From Sedimentisphaerales bacterium (lineage in GTDB: Bacteria > Planctomycetota > Phycisphaerae > Sedimentisphaerales > SM23-30): a DNA stretch of 64,000 nt. The notes under the pieces were generated by a model. The model was not told the origin of the DNA. It did no database searches and saw nothing but the letters and a program-made list of their open reading frames with translations. The DNA lies in assembly GCA_016934515.1 (NCBI GenBank), contig JAFGSR010000168.1:34521-98520 (forward strand). Direction: 5' to 3'. Below, piece after piece: positions 8,204 to 16,129 of this stretch. Within the stretch, counting starts at the first letter, position 1. Each line of letters starts with the position of its first letter. The position numbers and the translations under genes are program-made.

Positions 8204-10260
8204 GTGAGCTTAATTATATAGCGGCGAAGGATAACAACGATGCTGAGTTGCAGTTGAATTCTGTGGTTAATCTGGAGGCTGCTGCTCAGGACGATGAAGG
8301 TCAGCCGAAAAATCGACGTTTCGAGATGGATGCTTATGCCGGTGGAGCAATGAATGTCGGTTGGGGTGATCCGGTTGTTGTTGATATGGATGGTCTGAAG
8401 TTCTCTGCACCGATGCCCGCTCTTTTAGATCACAACAAAGAAGTTACGTCGATTATGGGGGTAATTGATGACATCAAGATTGTCAATGGTGTGTTGAAAG
8501 CAGCAGGCAATGTTATCGCCAAGAGCCAGAAAGCGAAGCTGGCGGTTGAGTATGCCGATGCCGGGGTGGAGTTGCAGGCTTCAATAGGAGCGAATGTGAT
8601 TCGGCGGGAGTTTGTGGAGCCGGGTGAGAGAGTAAGTGTAAACGGTCAGGATTTTACCGGGCCGATAATTGTAGCTCGTGAAGCTGAATTGAAAGAAGTT
8701 AGTATTGTGGTTCTGGGTGCAGATGAAAATACGTCTGTTGTCATGGCCAATAAACAGGAGACAAATCCCATGGAATTTGAAAAATGGTTGCAAGCAAAAG
8801 GTTACGAAATTGGCAATCTTTCTGAAGAAAAAAAGACGGAGCTGCGTGCTGAGTATGATGCCGAGCAGGGTAAGGGCAAGAAGACTGAGCCTGCCAAGAA
8901 AACCGAAACGGTTGAGGCTACTGCAACCAAGTCGGATGTTGAGGCAACGGATAAGTCGGTGCTTGAGCTGCGTGCCAGACATGCGGCGGAGCTGAGCAGA
9001 ATTACTGCCATTGCCAAGGTGTGCGGTGGTAAGCATCCGGACATCGAGGCCAAAGCAGTTGCTGAGGGCTGGAGCGAGATCAAGGCGGAGCTGGAGGTTT
9101 TGCGTGCCAGCCGTCCTGAAGCTCCGAACATTAATACCCGTGGTCCGAAGCTGGACACGAATGTTCTGGAGGCTGCTGCCTGCATGTCTTCGACTCATAT
9201 TGGTGAGGCTGCTATGGTGAAAGCCTACGGTGAGGAAGCCATGGAGTCCGCTGATAAAATTCGTGGTATCGGTGTGCAGGAGTTCCTGCGGTTGTGTGCG
9301 CGTATGGAAGGCCGGGAGCTGCCGTCTTGTGTTGGCACGGGTTCCGAGTTTATTCAGGCGGCTTTTTCGACGGTGAGCCTGCCGGGTTTGATGAGCAATG
9401 TTGCTAACAAGTCGCTGCTGGCTGGTTACAACTATGTTGAAAATGCCTGGCGGAAAATCTGCAAGATTGCTTCGCTCAGCGACTTCAAAACGCATACTCG
9501 TTATCGCATGACTGCTGATTTCAAGTTCCTGCCGGTTGGTCCAGATGGTGAGCTGAAGCACGGGCGTCTGGGTGAGCAGTCCTTCACCAATAAGGCTGAC
9601 ACCAAGGGGATTCTATTCAGCCTGACTCGTCAGATGATTATCAATGATGATCTGTCGGCGTTTACGGCTATCCCGTTCAATATCGGGATGGGTGCGGCTG
9701 AAGCGATTAACGATGCTGTCTGGACTTTGTTGCTGGCAAATACCGGGACGTTCTTTGGTTCCGATAACAGCAACTATGCTAACGGTGCGGCAACTGCTCT
9801 GGGTATTGATGCGTTGACGGCGGCTGAACTGCTGTTCTTGAATCAGACCAAACCCAACGGTCGGCCTTTGGGTGCTACTCCGAAAATCCTGCTGGTTCCC
9901 AACGCCCTGAAGGTAACGGGTGAATTGCTGATGGCTTCTCTAAAAACCAACGCCACCACTACGGAGGACACTCCGATTCCGCAAAACAATCCCCATGCCG
10001 GTAAGTTCGAGGTGGTCAATTCCTCTTACTTGGCTAACGCTTCGTACACTGGCTACAGTGCTTTGGCTTGGTATTTGTTTGCCGATCCGAACGTGCTGCC
10101 AGCTCTGGAAGTCGGTTTTCTGAACGGCGTTGACCGTCCGACAGTTGAGCGGGCTGATGCCGATTTTAATACTCTCGGTATGCAGTTCCGGGGCTTCATT
10201 GATTTCGGCGTTGCGTTCCAAGACCCCCGTGGTGCAGTGAAAATGAAGGGTGAGGCATAA
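8200..10260 (+). CDS. Fused prohead protease/scaffold and major capsid protein
   Basis: 686 residues, about twice the size of a capsid protein. Residues 1-185 (FSAPMPALLDHNKEVTSIMG, VELQASIGANV, ELKEVSIVVLGAD) look like the phage-Mu gpI/prohead-protease module. Residues 195-310 are charged, helical and A/E/K-rich, as a scaffold delta domain would be. Residues 320-686 form a coat-like domain (LFSLTRQMIINDDLSAFT, GAAEAINDAVWTLLLANTG) related to Mu-like or HK97-fold major heads. An autocleaving polyprotein would give equal amounts of protease and coat unless the fusion is proteolysed or internally initiated. No catalytic Ser/His was assigned. Confidence 0.75.
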   Translation: MSELNYIAAKDNNDAELQLNSVVNLEAAAQDDEGQPKNRRFEMDAYAGGAMNVGWGDPVVVDMDGLKFSAPMPALLDHNKEVTSIMGVIDDIKIVNGVLKAAGNVIAKSQKAKLAVEYADAGVELQASIGANVIRREFVEPGERVSVNGQDFTGPIIVAREAELKEVSIVVLGADENTSVVMANKQETNPMEFEKWLQAKGYEIGNLSEEKKTELRAEYDAEQGKGKKTEPAKKTETVEATATKSDVEATDKSVLELRARHAAELSRITAIAKVCGGKHPDIEAKAVAEGWSEIKAELEVLRASRPEAPNINTRGPKLDTNVLEAAACMSSTHIGEAAMVKAYGEEAMESADKIRGIGVQEFLRLCARMEGRELPSCVGTGSEFIQAAFSTVSLPGLMSNVANKSLLAGYNYVENAWRKICKIASLSDFKTHTRYRMTADFKFLPVGPDGELKHGRLGEQSFTNKADTKGILFSLTRQMIINDDLSAFTAIPFNIGMGAAEAINDAVWTLLLANTGTFFGSDNSNYANGAATALGIDALTAAELLFLNQTKPNGRPLGATPKILLVPNALKVTGELLMASLKTNATTTEDTPIPQNNPHAGKFEVVNSSYLANASYTGYSALAWYLFADPNVLPALEVGFLNGVDRPTVERADADFNTLGMQFRGFIDFGVAFQDPRGAVKMKGEA

Positions 10261-10350
10261 GCCTCGCCTTTTGGTTGAGTTGATTCTGTTGAGTTGCGGT
10301 AAGTGAATAAAGTGGACGAAATTTAATATTGAAACTTTAGGAGTAAAATA

Positions 10351-11076
10351 ATGTCTGATGCAATTTATATTCAAGACGGGTTGGCGATTGATTACACGCC
10401 CGGCTCTGCTGTCACCGGGGGCGATGTGATCGTTCAGGGTGATTTGATCGGTGTAGCCAAGCTGGACATTGCTGCCAATGAGCTGGGTGCTTTGCACATT
10501 GCCGGGGTGTTTGACTTTACCAAAAACGCGGGTGCTGCTTTGACTGTCGGGCAGAAGGTTTACTGGGATGACACCAATAATTATCTCGCTACCGACAACG
10601 AGCAGGGTACGCATAAATATCTCGGCGTTGTGGTTGAGGCGGCGGCTTCGGCGGCGGTGCTTGGTCGTGTTCGCATGGGCCATGCGATTAACGATGTCAA
10701 CGAGCAGATTGTTATTATCCCGGTCGAAGATTTGGCGGCTAATGCTGACATAGCCACCCGTGAGATATTTGTGCATCCCAGAGCGGTCACGATAGTGTCG
10801 ATAGGCATCCTGACTGACGGTGCTCCGGCTGGTGTGGATGATAGTAACACGTCGGTAATCGCTTTTGCTGACGATGCGGCTAATGCGATTCTGTCCAAAA
10901 CCTATAACACTGCTACGCAGCCGCCCACTTCTGATTATGAAGACTTAGGCACGGTGGATGCAACGCATTCGGTTTTGGCCGCTGGTGAGCATGTCACGAT
11001 GTCGATCACCAACGGCACGACTGCCGACCTGCCTGCGTTCTCGGTTATTATCCGTTTCATTCCCGCAAACGTGTAA
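10351..11076 (+). CDS. DUF2190 capsid-associated protein
   Basis: 241 residues, start ATG 10351 behind TAGGAG. The N-terminal 110 residues (GLAIDYTPGSAVTGGDVIVQ, GVFDFTKNAGAALTVGQKVYWDD, LGVVVEAAAS) match DUF2190, a small beta-rich decoration protein encoded next to major capsid genes. The C-terminal 120 residues form a second beta domain that most DUF2190 proteins lack. It likely caps or decorates the head surface. Confidence 0.75.
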   Translation: MSDAIYIQDGLAIDYTPGSAVTGGDVIVQGDLIGVAKLDIAANELGALHIAGVFDFTKNAGAALTVGQKVYWDDTNNYLATDNEQGTHKYLGVVVEAAASAAVLGRVRMGHAINDVNEQIVIIPVEDLAANADIATREIFVHPRAVTIVSIGILTDGAPAGVDDSNTSVIAFADDAANAILSKTYNTATQPPTSDYEDLGTVDATHSVLAAGEHVTMSITNGTTADLPAFSVIIRFIPANV

Positions 11077-11088
11077 GGTCTGGGCAGC

Positions 11089-11463
11089 ATGACTGATTTA
11101 CTGAAAACAGGTTCCGACTGGTTGGGAAGCATGATGAAAACTCATGCTTCTCAGTCAGTAGTTTATTGGCGGGATGTGAATTCAGTAACCGTCGATGCAA
11201 CGTTGGGCCGCACGTTTTATGACGATGTGGACGGTAATGGTTTTGCGGTTAAATCACACACTACGGATTTTATTATAGATACCGACGATCTGCTATTAAA
11301 CAGCGTTAAGATTGAGCCTGAAGTTGGTGACTTGATAAAAGTAACTAGAGCTGACCGGGTGGATGTTTTTGAGGTGAGCAGGCTTTCGGATAGTTGTTGG
11401 AATTACAGCGACGCTTATGCTCAGTTTTTTCGCATTCACACCCGTTTGATTGACACTGAATAG
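11089..11463 (+). CDS. Probable head-tail stopper / head completion protein
   Basis: 124 residues. After an N-terminal amphipathic helix (LLKTGSDWLGSMMKTHASQS) the protein is all beta, with VVYWRDVNSVTVDATLGRT and a repeated strand pattern up to FRIHTRLI. It fits head-completion proteins that plug the portal after packaging. It ends with TAG, so amber is a normal stop in this element. Family assigned by place and shape only. Confidence 0.45.
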   Translation: MTDLLKTGSDWLGSMMKTHASQSVVYWRDVNSVTVDATLGRTFYDDVDGNGFAVKSHTTDFIIDTDDLLLNSVKIEPEVGDLIKVTRADRVDVFEVSRLSDSCWNYSDAYAQFFRIHTRLIDTE

Positions 11464-11474
11464 GATGATTGCTT

Positions 11475-11711
11475 ATGTGTGAGCTTTACGAAAAACATTG
11501 TAAGCAGGCTTTTGCAAATATAAGTGAACAGTTGGGCCGGATAGATGAGTCGCTTCGCGGCAACGGCAAGCCGGGATTAAACGCCAGAGTGGACAGTCTG
11601 GAGAAGTCCCGTAACGCTGAAGACAAAAGCCGGTCAAAGTTCTTGTGGATGATTACGGGGTCGATTGTGACTATGGCTTCTGGTTATCTCTGGCAGAAAT
11701 TTATTGGTTAA
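11475..11711 (+). CDS. Small single-TM protein, holin/XhlA-like
   Basis: 78 residues from ATG 11475 (AGGA upstream). Residues 1-52 are hydrophilic and coiled-coil-like (FANISEQLGRIDESL, ARVDSLEKS). Residues 56-74 (FLWMITGSIVTMASGYLW) are a transmembrane segment followed by KFIG. This layout is that of XhlA-like phage membrane proteins. It lies in the neck cluster rather than next to a lysin, so a lysis role is a guess. Confidence 0.5.
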   Translation: MCELYEKHCKQAFANISEQLGRIDESLRGNGKPGLNARVDSLEKSRNAEDKSRSKFLWMITGSIVTMASGYLWQKFIG

Positions 11712-11714
11712 AAA

Positions 11715-12137
11715 ATGGCAAAGTCAATAGACATAGCGGATGCGATTGTTGTGACGTTGAACGGTCACGTTTTCAGCCCGATCTTTACTGCGGTCAGAAA
11801 GTTAGTGCCGGTTTGGGATATAAAAGACCTGAAGACCTTACGGGTGACGGTTGTACCGATTGACGTTGAAAAAGAACGCCAGAGCCGGTCAGCTTTTAAG
11901 CGGGAATACAATATCGACATTGGTGTGCAAAAGAAAGTCAGTAACGACGAGTCTGAGGTTCCGCCGCTAATGACACTGGTTGAAAGTATTGACGATTTTA
12001 TTTCAGGTGCAGTGTTGGCGGGCGTAACTGATGTTGTTTTTTTCAAGAGCCATGTGCTCCAGCTTTCGGCGGAGCATCTAATGGAAGACCGGGTTTTTTC
12101 CAGTGTTGTGAGATTGACGTACTTACGTATTTCGTAA
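11715..12137 (+). CDS. Probable tail completion / neck protein
   Basis: 140 residues; start 3 nt after the previous stop. The alternating strand pattern (LRVTVVPIDVEKERQSRSAF, YNIDIGVQKKV) with a helical middle (LMTLVESIDDFISGAV) resembles tail-terminator proteins of siphophages. Assigned by genomic order after the head-completion gene; I do not recognise the family with confidence. Confidence 0.45.
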   Translation: MAKSIDIADAIVVTLNGHVFSPIFTAVRKLVPVWDIKDLKTLRVTVVPIDVEKERQSRSAFKREYNIDIGVQKKVSNDESEVPPLMTLVESIDDFISGAVLAGVTDVVFFKSHVLQLSAEHLMEDRVFSSVVRLTYLRIS

Positions 12138-12154
12138 AGAGCCGGAGTTGAATT

Positions 12155-12409
12155 ATGAATAATGTTATTGCACGGAAAATTGCCGTTACTGCCAGTTATG
12201 CCGCACTTTCGTCTAGTAGTGAGGTGGTGACAGTAACGCTGTCAGCCTTAACGTCCAACAGCCATGATGTTTATCTTGAGGGCGATACCGGGGACGATGT
12301 GCCGTTGATAGCAGGCGAATGGCATACCTTGAAAAGTGTTGACCTGAGCAGAGTCAAGATCAAGGGGACGGTTGGCGATTATGTGTCGATCATCGGAGGT
12401 ACATGGTGA
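12155..12409 (+). CDS. Small hypothetical virion protein
   Basis: 84 residues, rich in S/T/V and beta-prone throughout, ending VGDYVSIIGGTW. No motif recognised. It overlaps the start of the next gene (TGATG at 12407-12411), so the two are translated together, and it is probably a minor structural protein. Confidence 0.5.
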   Translation: MNNVIARKIAVTASYAALSSSSEVVTVTLSALTSNSHDVYLEGDTGDDVPLIAGEWHTLKSVDLSRVKIKGTVGDYVSIIGGTW

Positions 12410-13044
12410 TGCCGTATTCAGTAAGTTCAAGCAGCGGTGGTACACCGGCGGGTGAGAATACTCAGTTGCAGTATAATAATTCCGGAGCGTTTGGAGCTTC
12501 GGCAAACCTTACGTTTGGGTCTGATATTCTCACGCTGGCGGGTACGCAGAACATCACGGGTCAGTTGAACGCTGATAATCTGCGGCTGGACGGCAATACG
12601 TTGTCAGTTACCAACGAGAATGGCAATCTTGTTCTTGCTCCAAACGGGACAGGGATTGTCAGTTTAACCGGCACGCAGACCATCACGGGGCGGTTGAACG
12701 TTGATAATCTTCGCCTGGATGGTAATACGTTGTCGAGTTTGTCTGGTGATTTATTGTTGTCAGCAGAGTCGGGCTACATAAAAAGTGTTGATAAGCAGTT
12801 GCAGCTTTCTCGTATTGATAGTTCTCCTGTCAAAATTGAGAATAATGGTGAGAGTGGTGCGTTGATAGATTTTGCCGGGGAATCAAGCAGCAGTACTGAA
12901 ACGCCAGTTACTACGTATGGAGTTGGAGCAGTTTCAGGGACAGTTTCAGGTCCAACCTCCGGTTGTTGGTCATGCGAATACATGTTACAAGTAGAGATCA
13001 ATTCTTCAACGTGCTTCATACCGGCATACGTCGAAGGTAATTAA
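12409..13044 (+). CDS. Fibre-like structural protein with two repeat modules
   Basis: 211 residues from ATG 12409, nine nt after GGAGG; ATG 12403 is also in frame but only 3 nt from that site. The N-terminus GGTPAGENTQLQYNNSGAFG is the typical head-binding tag of phage tail-fibre proteins. Two tandem modules follow, each containing an ITG-LN-DNLRLDGNTLS core, about 131 nt apart in the DNA. The tip region (140-211) is G/S-rich and contains a CW-C pair. Likely a receptor-contacting fibre or head spike. Confidence 0.6.
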   Translation: MPYSVSSSSGGTPAGENTQLQYNNSGAFGASANLTFGSDILTLAGTQNITGQLNADNLRLDGNTLSVTNENGNLVLAPNGTGIVSLTGTQTITGRLNVDNLRLDGNTLSSLSGDLLLSAESGYIKSVDKQLQLSRIDSSPVKIENNGESGALIDFAGESSSSTETPVTTYGVGAVSGTVSGPTSGCWSCEYMLQVEINSSTCFIPAYVEGN

Positions 13045-13063
13045 GTAAGGAGAGAATGTAATA

Positions 13064-13522
13064 ATGCTGTATCTTAAAAATAGCAAAGAAATCGGCGAAG
13101 CGTTAGAGGCGACTGGAGTCCTGAAGGATAAGATTCTGGTGGATGTGGGTTGCGGGTCTGGCGGCCTGATGCAAGCAGTGAAGGACAAGGGTGTTACGGT
13201 AAAAGGGATCGAGTTGTATGAGAGTGCGGTGGCGAAGTGTGCCGAGAAAGGTCTTGATGTAACACATGCCGATGCCGGTCAGGTTGGAGTAAGCCTTCCT
13301 GTGGGCGATGTGTATTTGCTCGATGTAAACGACCCGGCATGGATGAGCAACGTTCTGCTCAAGATACCTGCTGGCACAACAGTAATTTTTGGGCAGTATC
13401 GCGTCGGCAGCGAAGCTGCGAAATTTGTTGAGGCTCAGGTTAAACTTCGGCCCACCAAAACCACCCGCAAGATACTGGTAATGTCGGACGGCTTGGAAGT
13501 TCTAACAATTATCGAGAGGTAG
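13064..13522 (+). CDS. Small class I SAM-dependent methyltransferase-like protein
   Basis: 152 residues, with AAGGAGAG upstream. Motif I is VDVGCGSGG (26-34) and an acidic E50 ends the second strand (VKGIE), the two landmarks of SAM binding in Rossmann methyltransferases. The catalytic or substrate half is short, so the substrate (protein, nucleic acid or small molecule) cannot be read. It lies within the tail genes, an unusual place for a methyltransferase, and may modify a virion or host component. Confidence 0.65.
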   Translation: MLYLKNSKEIGEALEATGVLKDKILVDVGCGSGGLMQAVKDKGVTVKGIELYESAVAKCAEKGLDVTHADAGQVGVSLPVGDVYLLDVNDPAWMSNVLLKIPAGTTVIFGQYRVGSEAAKFVEAQVKLRPTKTTRKILVMSDGLEVLTIIER

Positions 13523-13524
13523 GC

Positions 13525-13818
13525 ATGGACTACAGCGAGCAAAGAAAATATTTGGCCGATCAATTATCGAATGAAAATCCGGAGGAGCATTTAGTGGCTG
13601 CGATTGAGTTGATTGATTGCTTATTGCTGGAGCAAGACAAGAAAACACCTGCTTCCAATATTACAGCTAAAATGATCGGCGATTCTCTGGATGCTTTATC
13701 GACAATGAAGCAAGCGTGTGACAAAGCACAGATGTGTCGGGCTGACCATGGAATAATTGATAATTGTGTGGCTTGTCTGAGAAAAGCGATTGATGAGTTA
13801 AAGAAATGCTCCGGATAG
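13525..13818 (+). CDS. Hypothetical helical protein
   Basis: 97 residues, nearly all helix, with paired cysteines (C62, C71 and C84) in the second half. The start lies 2 nt after the methyltransferase stop, and the end overlaps the next gene by 13 nt. No family recognised. Ends with TAG. Confidence 0.5.
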   Translation: MDYSEQRKYLADQLSNENPEEHLVAAIELIDCLLLEQDKKTPASNITAKMIGDSLDALSTMKQACDKAQMCRADHGIIDNCVACLRKAIDELKKCSG

Positions 13819-14330
13819 GCTGTACAAATACTTTTTTCGATAAGCCGAAGGTCATTAATGCCGTGGGCCGGGCAACCCGGAAAGTACTGTCGAAGTTTGG
13901 TGCTTATGTTCGACGGACGGCAAAGACGAGCATCCGTAAAAGGAAAAAGGTTTCTGCTCCCGGCCAGCCGCCTGCGAGTCATACGGGCCGTCTGAAAAAG
14001 TTAATATTTTTCGCTTACGATCCCATAAAAGCATCTGTAGTGATCGGCCCGGCGTTGGGCAACATGATTTCGTTTAACGGCAGCGGTAAGCCGGTTCGAG
14101 GCACGGTCCCGGAAACTCTGGAGTATGGTGGTCGGATAGGGACGTTAGTTGGAAAAAGAGTTGATGCCGTATGGTGCAAATGGAGCCGAGTGGATTTAAG
14201 AAATAAGCGAAGGTACAAAAAAACAAAAATGATTTTTTCGGATATTAAGGCGAGGCCGTATATGAACCCGGCCTTTGAAAAAGAAAAACCTAAGTTGCCG
14301 CTGATGTGGCAGGATTCGGTAAGGAGTTAA
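13806..14330 (+). CDS. HK97 gp10-like tail completion protein
   Basis: 174 residues, basic N-terminus with a leading helix (VGRATRKVLSKFGAYVRRTAKTS split over residues 20-45), then KRKKVSAPGQPPASHTGRLKKLI, the APGQPP-x-HTG-L signature common in HK97 gp10 / phage neck proteins that sit at the head-tail interface. Overlaps the preceding gene; the start at 13806 is the only one keeping this region. The C-terminal RPYMNPAFEKEK also fits the family. Confidence 0.7.
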   Translation: MLRIGCTNTFFDKPKVINAVGRATRKVLSKFGAYVRRTAKTSIRKRKKVSAPGQPPASHTGRLKKLIFFAYDPIKASVVIGPALGNMISFNGSGKPVRGTVPETLEYGGRIGTLVGKRVDAVWCKWSRVDLRNKRRYKKTKMIFSDIKARPYMNPAFEKEKPKLPLMWQDSVRS

Positions 14331-14333
14331 AAA

Positions 14334-14780
14334 ATGTCTGATAATTTTAAGCTCGGAATGAATGCGGTGGCGTATTACGGGACAGCGGGTACATACACAC
14401 CGGCCACGATGACGGCACTCACTAACGTGCGTGATGTAAATCTGAATTTTGAAACCGGTGAGGCGGATGTTACCACTCGTGCTAATAGCGGGTGGCGGGC
14501 AACGGCGGCGTCGCTGAAGGAATGTACGGCGGAGTTTGAAATGGTCTGGAAGCCGGGTGATGCCGGGTTCGAGGCACTCAAGGCGGCGTGGCTTGCTTCT
14601 TCTGAGATTGCCATGGCGTTTCTGTCGGATGCTTACGATGAAGATAATGCTGAGGGTCCGACCGGTGACTGGACAATCACTAATTTTAGTCGCAGTGAGC
14701 CTCTGGAGGAGGCAATCATCGTGAACGTGACGGCAAAAATCAGCTTGTTTAGTGCATGGTTCGACAGCGGAGAAAGTTAA
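14334..14780 (+). CDS. Major tail tube protein
   Basis: 148 residues, start ATG 14334 three nt after the previous stop. The sequence alternates strands: VRDVNLNFETGEADVTTR, ATAASLKECTAEFEMVW and a central helix GFEALKAAWLAS. This is the tail-tube fold pattern of siphophages. Position between the gp10-like protein and the tail chaperones agrees. The tube subunit polymerises around the tape measure protein. Confidence 0.65.
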   Translation: MSDNFKLGMNAVAYYGTAGTYTPATMTALTNVRDVNLNFETGEADVTTRANSGWRATAASLKECTAEFEMVWKPGDAGFEALKAAWLASSEIAMAFLSDAYDEDNAEGPTGDWTITNFSRSEPLEEAIIVNVTAKISLFSAWFDSGES

Positions 14781-14920
14781 TCGGGCTGGTTTGGCTGGTT
14801 GAGAAAAATATCAAAAATAGAGAAATGGTATGGTTTGGTTTTATGAAATAGTTTAAAGACTCAAAAGATAAAGAATGGGAAATATCGCTTACCATTGGCT
14901 CGGCCAGGCGGACGCTGGAC

Positions 14921-15328
14921 TTGACCGGCATTAATTTGCTGGAACCTGAGTCCGGCGATCCGCCGGTGCTTACCCGTCTGGGTACGGACGAAATGATGCT
15001 GTGCGATGTGATTTACAGCTTGTGTAAGACGCAGGCGGATGTGAGCGGTATTTCTGACGAAGATTTCGGCTTGCGGTTGGGCGGCGATGCAATTTTGCAC
15101 GCTCAGGAGGCGTTTTATGAGGAGCTGATTGATTTTTTCCGGCAGCGGGGGAGGCCCGACAGGGCGAAGGCCGTGGAAAAACAGAGAAGGTGGATAGTTC
15201 TGGCGGTGGACAAAGTGACAACGGTGATCGAAAAGCTGGACCTCGAAGCGGAAGTGGAGCGGGTGGGAGCGGAGTTGGATCAAGAGCTTGGCGAACTGTG
15301 TGGGAGCTTGCCGGAATTGTCGGAGTAA
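14921..15328 (+). CDS. Tail assembly chaperone, first frame; N-terminus interrupted by amber codon
   Basis: 135 residues if read from TTG 14921. However, coding continues upstream in the same frame: from ATG 14825 or ATG 14843 the frame reads a few codons, then TAG at 14849-14851, then FKDSKDKEWEISLTIGSARR in frame. That stretch is the expected N-terminus of such chaperones, so the natural protein probably included it and a sense codon such as CAG has become TAG. The rest (LLCDVIYSLCKTQADV, EELIDFFRQRGRPDRA) is typical of gpG-like chaperones. It overlaps the next frame by 139 nt in the -1 direction. Either a late start is used, the gene is broken, or the amber is suppressed. Confidence 0.6.
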   Translation: MTGINLLEPESGDPPVLTRLGTDEMMLCDVIYSLCKTQADVSGISDEDFGLRLGGDAILHAQEAFYEELIDFFRQRGRPDRAKAVEKQRRWIVLAVDKVTTVIEKLDLEAEVERVGAELDQELGELCGSLPELSE

Positions 15329-15573
15329 ATCCGAACCCGCTGACCTTGCGGGAATTACTGTGGATGGCGGAGGCAAACGCCCGTACCCGTTGGCAGCATA
15401 CCTCGAACCTTCTGGCAATGATGGCCAACGTCAATGCGACCAAAAAAAGTAAGAAGTTTAAGCCGAGCGATTTTAATCCGTTTGAGAATAAGAACAGCGA
15501 TGCTGTTCTTATTACCAAGGACAATATCGGCTTGTTGAAAAGTAAATTTATTGGCGGGGCAAAAGCCCCCTAA
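15190..15573 (+). CDS. Tail assembly chaperone, second frame (gpT-like extension)
   Basis: 127 codons open from GTG 15190, in the -1 frame relative to the first chaperone. The first 38 codons are G/S-rich and look non-native. Real coding seems to begin at VWELAGIVGVNPNPLTLREL and continue with WMAEANARTRWQHTSNLL. In lambda-like phages this second half is made by a -1 ribosomal slip (G-GT). A-rich candidates for slipping lie at 15175-15182 and near 15229, neither a perfect heptamer. It could also start independently. Confidence 0.6.
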   Translation: MDSSGGGQSDNGDRKAGPRSGSGAGGSGVGSRAWRTVWELAGIVGVNPNPLTLRELLWMAEANARTRWQHTSNLLAMMANVNATKKSKKFKPSDFNPFENKNSDAVLITKDNIGLLKSKFIGGAKAP

Positions 15574-15587
15574 CTGGAGGTATTACT

Positions 15588-16109
15588 ATGGATGTTCTGA
15601 GTAAAATTTTGAAGTGGTTGGATCACAATCGGTATCTGGTAATCGCGTTTGCTTTGGCTGTGGTTGCAATGGCGGGGGTAGTTTCTATGATTGGCTGCGA
15701 GTCAGCTACCATGAGCCTGTTCAACTCAGACGATGGTACGCCGACTGCCAAGGTGGGTCGGGCGGAGTTCAATCGTCAGGTTATCACCGGCGAGAAAAAC
15801 TTTGCCATTAAACGCATTGAACTTGAGGCTCAGGTTACTGCTTTTAACGAGGAGGTTGCGGCTTTCAATAAGCAGGCTGAGGCAGGCTCAGAAGACCTTG
15901 ACCGTCAGGACGAATTCCGACAGGAGATTATGAATACAGTGGCTCTGGTGGCAACTCAGGCGGCTGAGGGTACTCTTAATCCTGTGTCCCTGATACCTCT
16001 GGGCATCGGGATTTTTGGTGGGTTCATGGGTCTTGGTTTAGCTGGTGATAATCGTCGCAAGGATGGGGTGATTACTGACCTGAAAGCAAATCCGCCTGCC
16101 GTGACGTAA
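15588..16109 (+). CDS. Phage membrane protein with coiled coil
   Basis: 173 residues. Residues 17-36 are a transmembrane helix ending MIGC (C37), a weak lipobox. Residues 65-115 are coiled-coil-like (RIELEAQVTAFNEEVAAFNK). Residues 130-152 (LIPLGIGIFGGFMGLGLAG) are a second hydrophobic segment. The layout could suit a spanin-like or holin-like lysis protein or an injected membrane protein. Not recognised as any family. Confidence 0.5.
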   Translation: MDVLSKILKWLDHNRYLVIAFALAVVAMAGVVSMIGCESATMSLFNSDDGTPTAKVGRAEFNRQVITGEKNFAIKRIELEAQVTAFNEEVAAFNKQAEAGSEDLDRQDEFRQEIMNTVALVATQAAEGTLNPVSLIPLGIGIFGGFMGLGLAGDNRRKDGVITDLKANPPAVT

Positions 16110-16129
16110 AAAAAAGAAGGATGTGTTAA

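Noticed and set aside
14334-15573. Amber codon recoding as a general property of the phage
   Set aside because: Other genes of the same block (ending at 11463 and 13818) use TAG as their stop, so TAG is not reassigned throughout.
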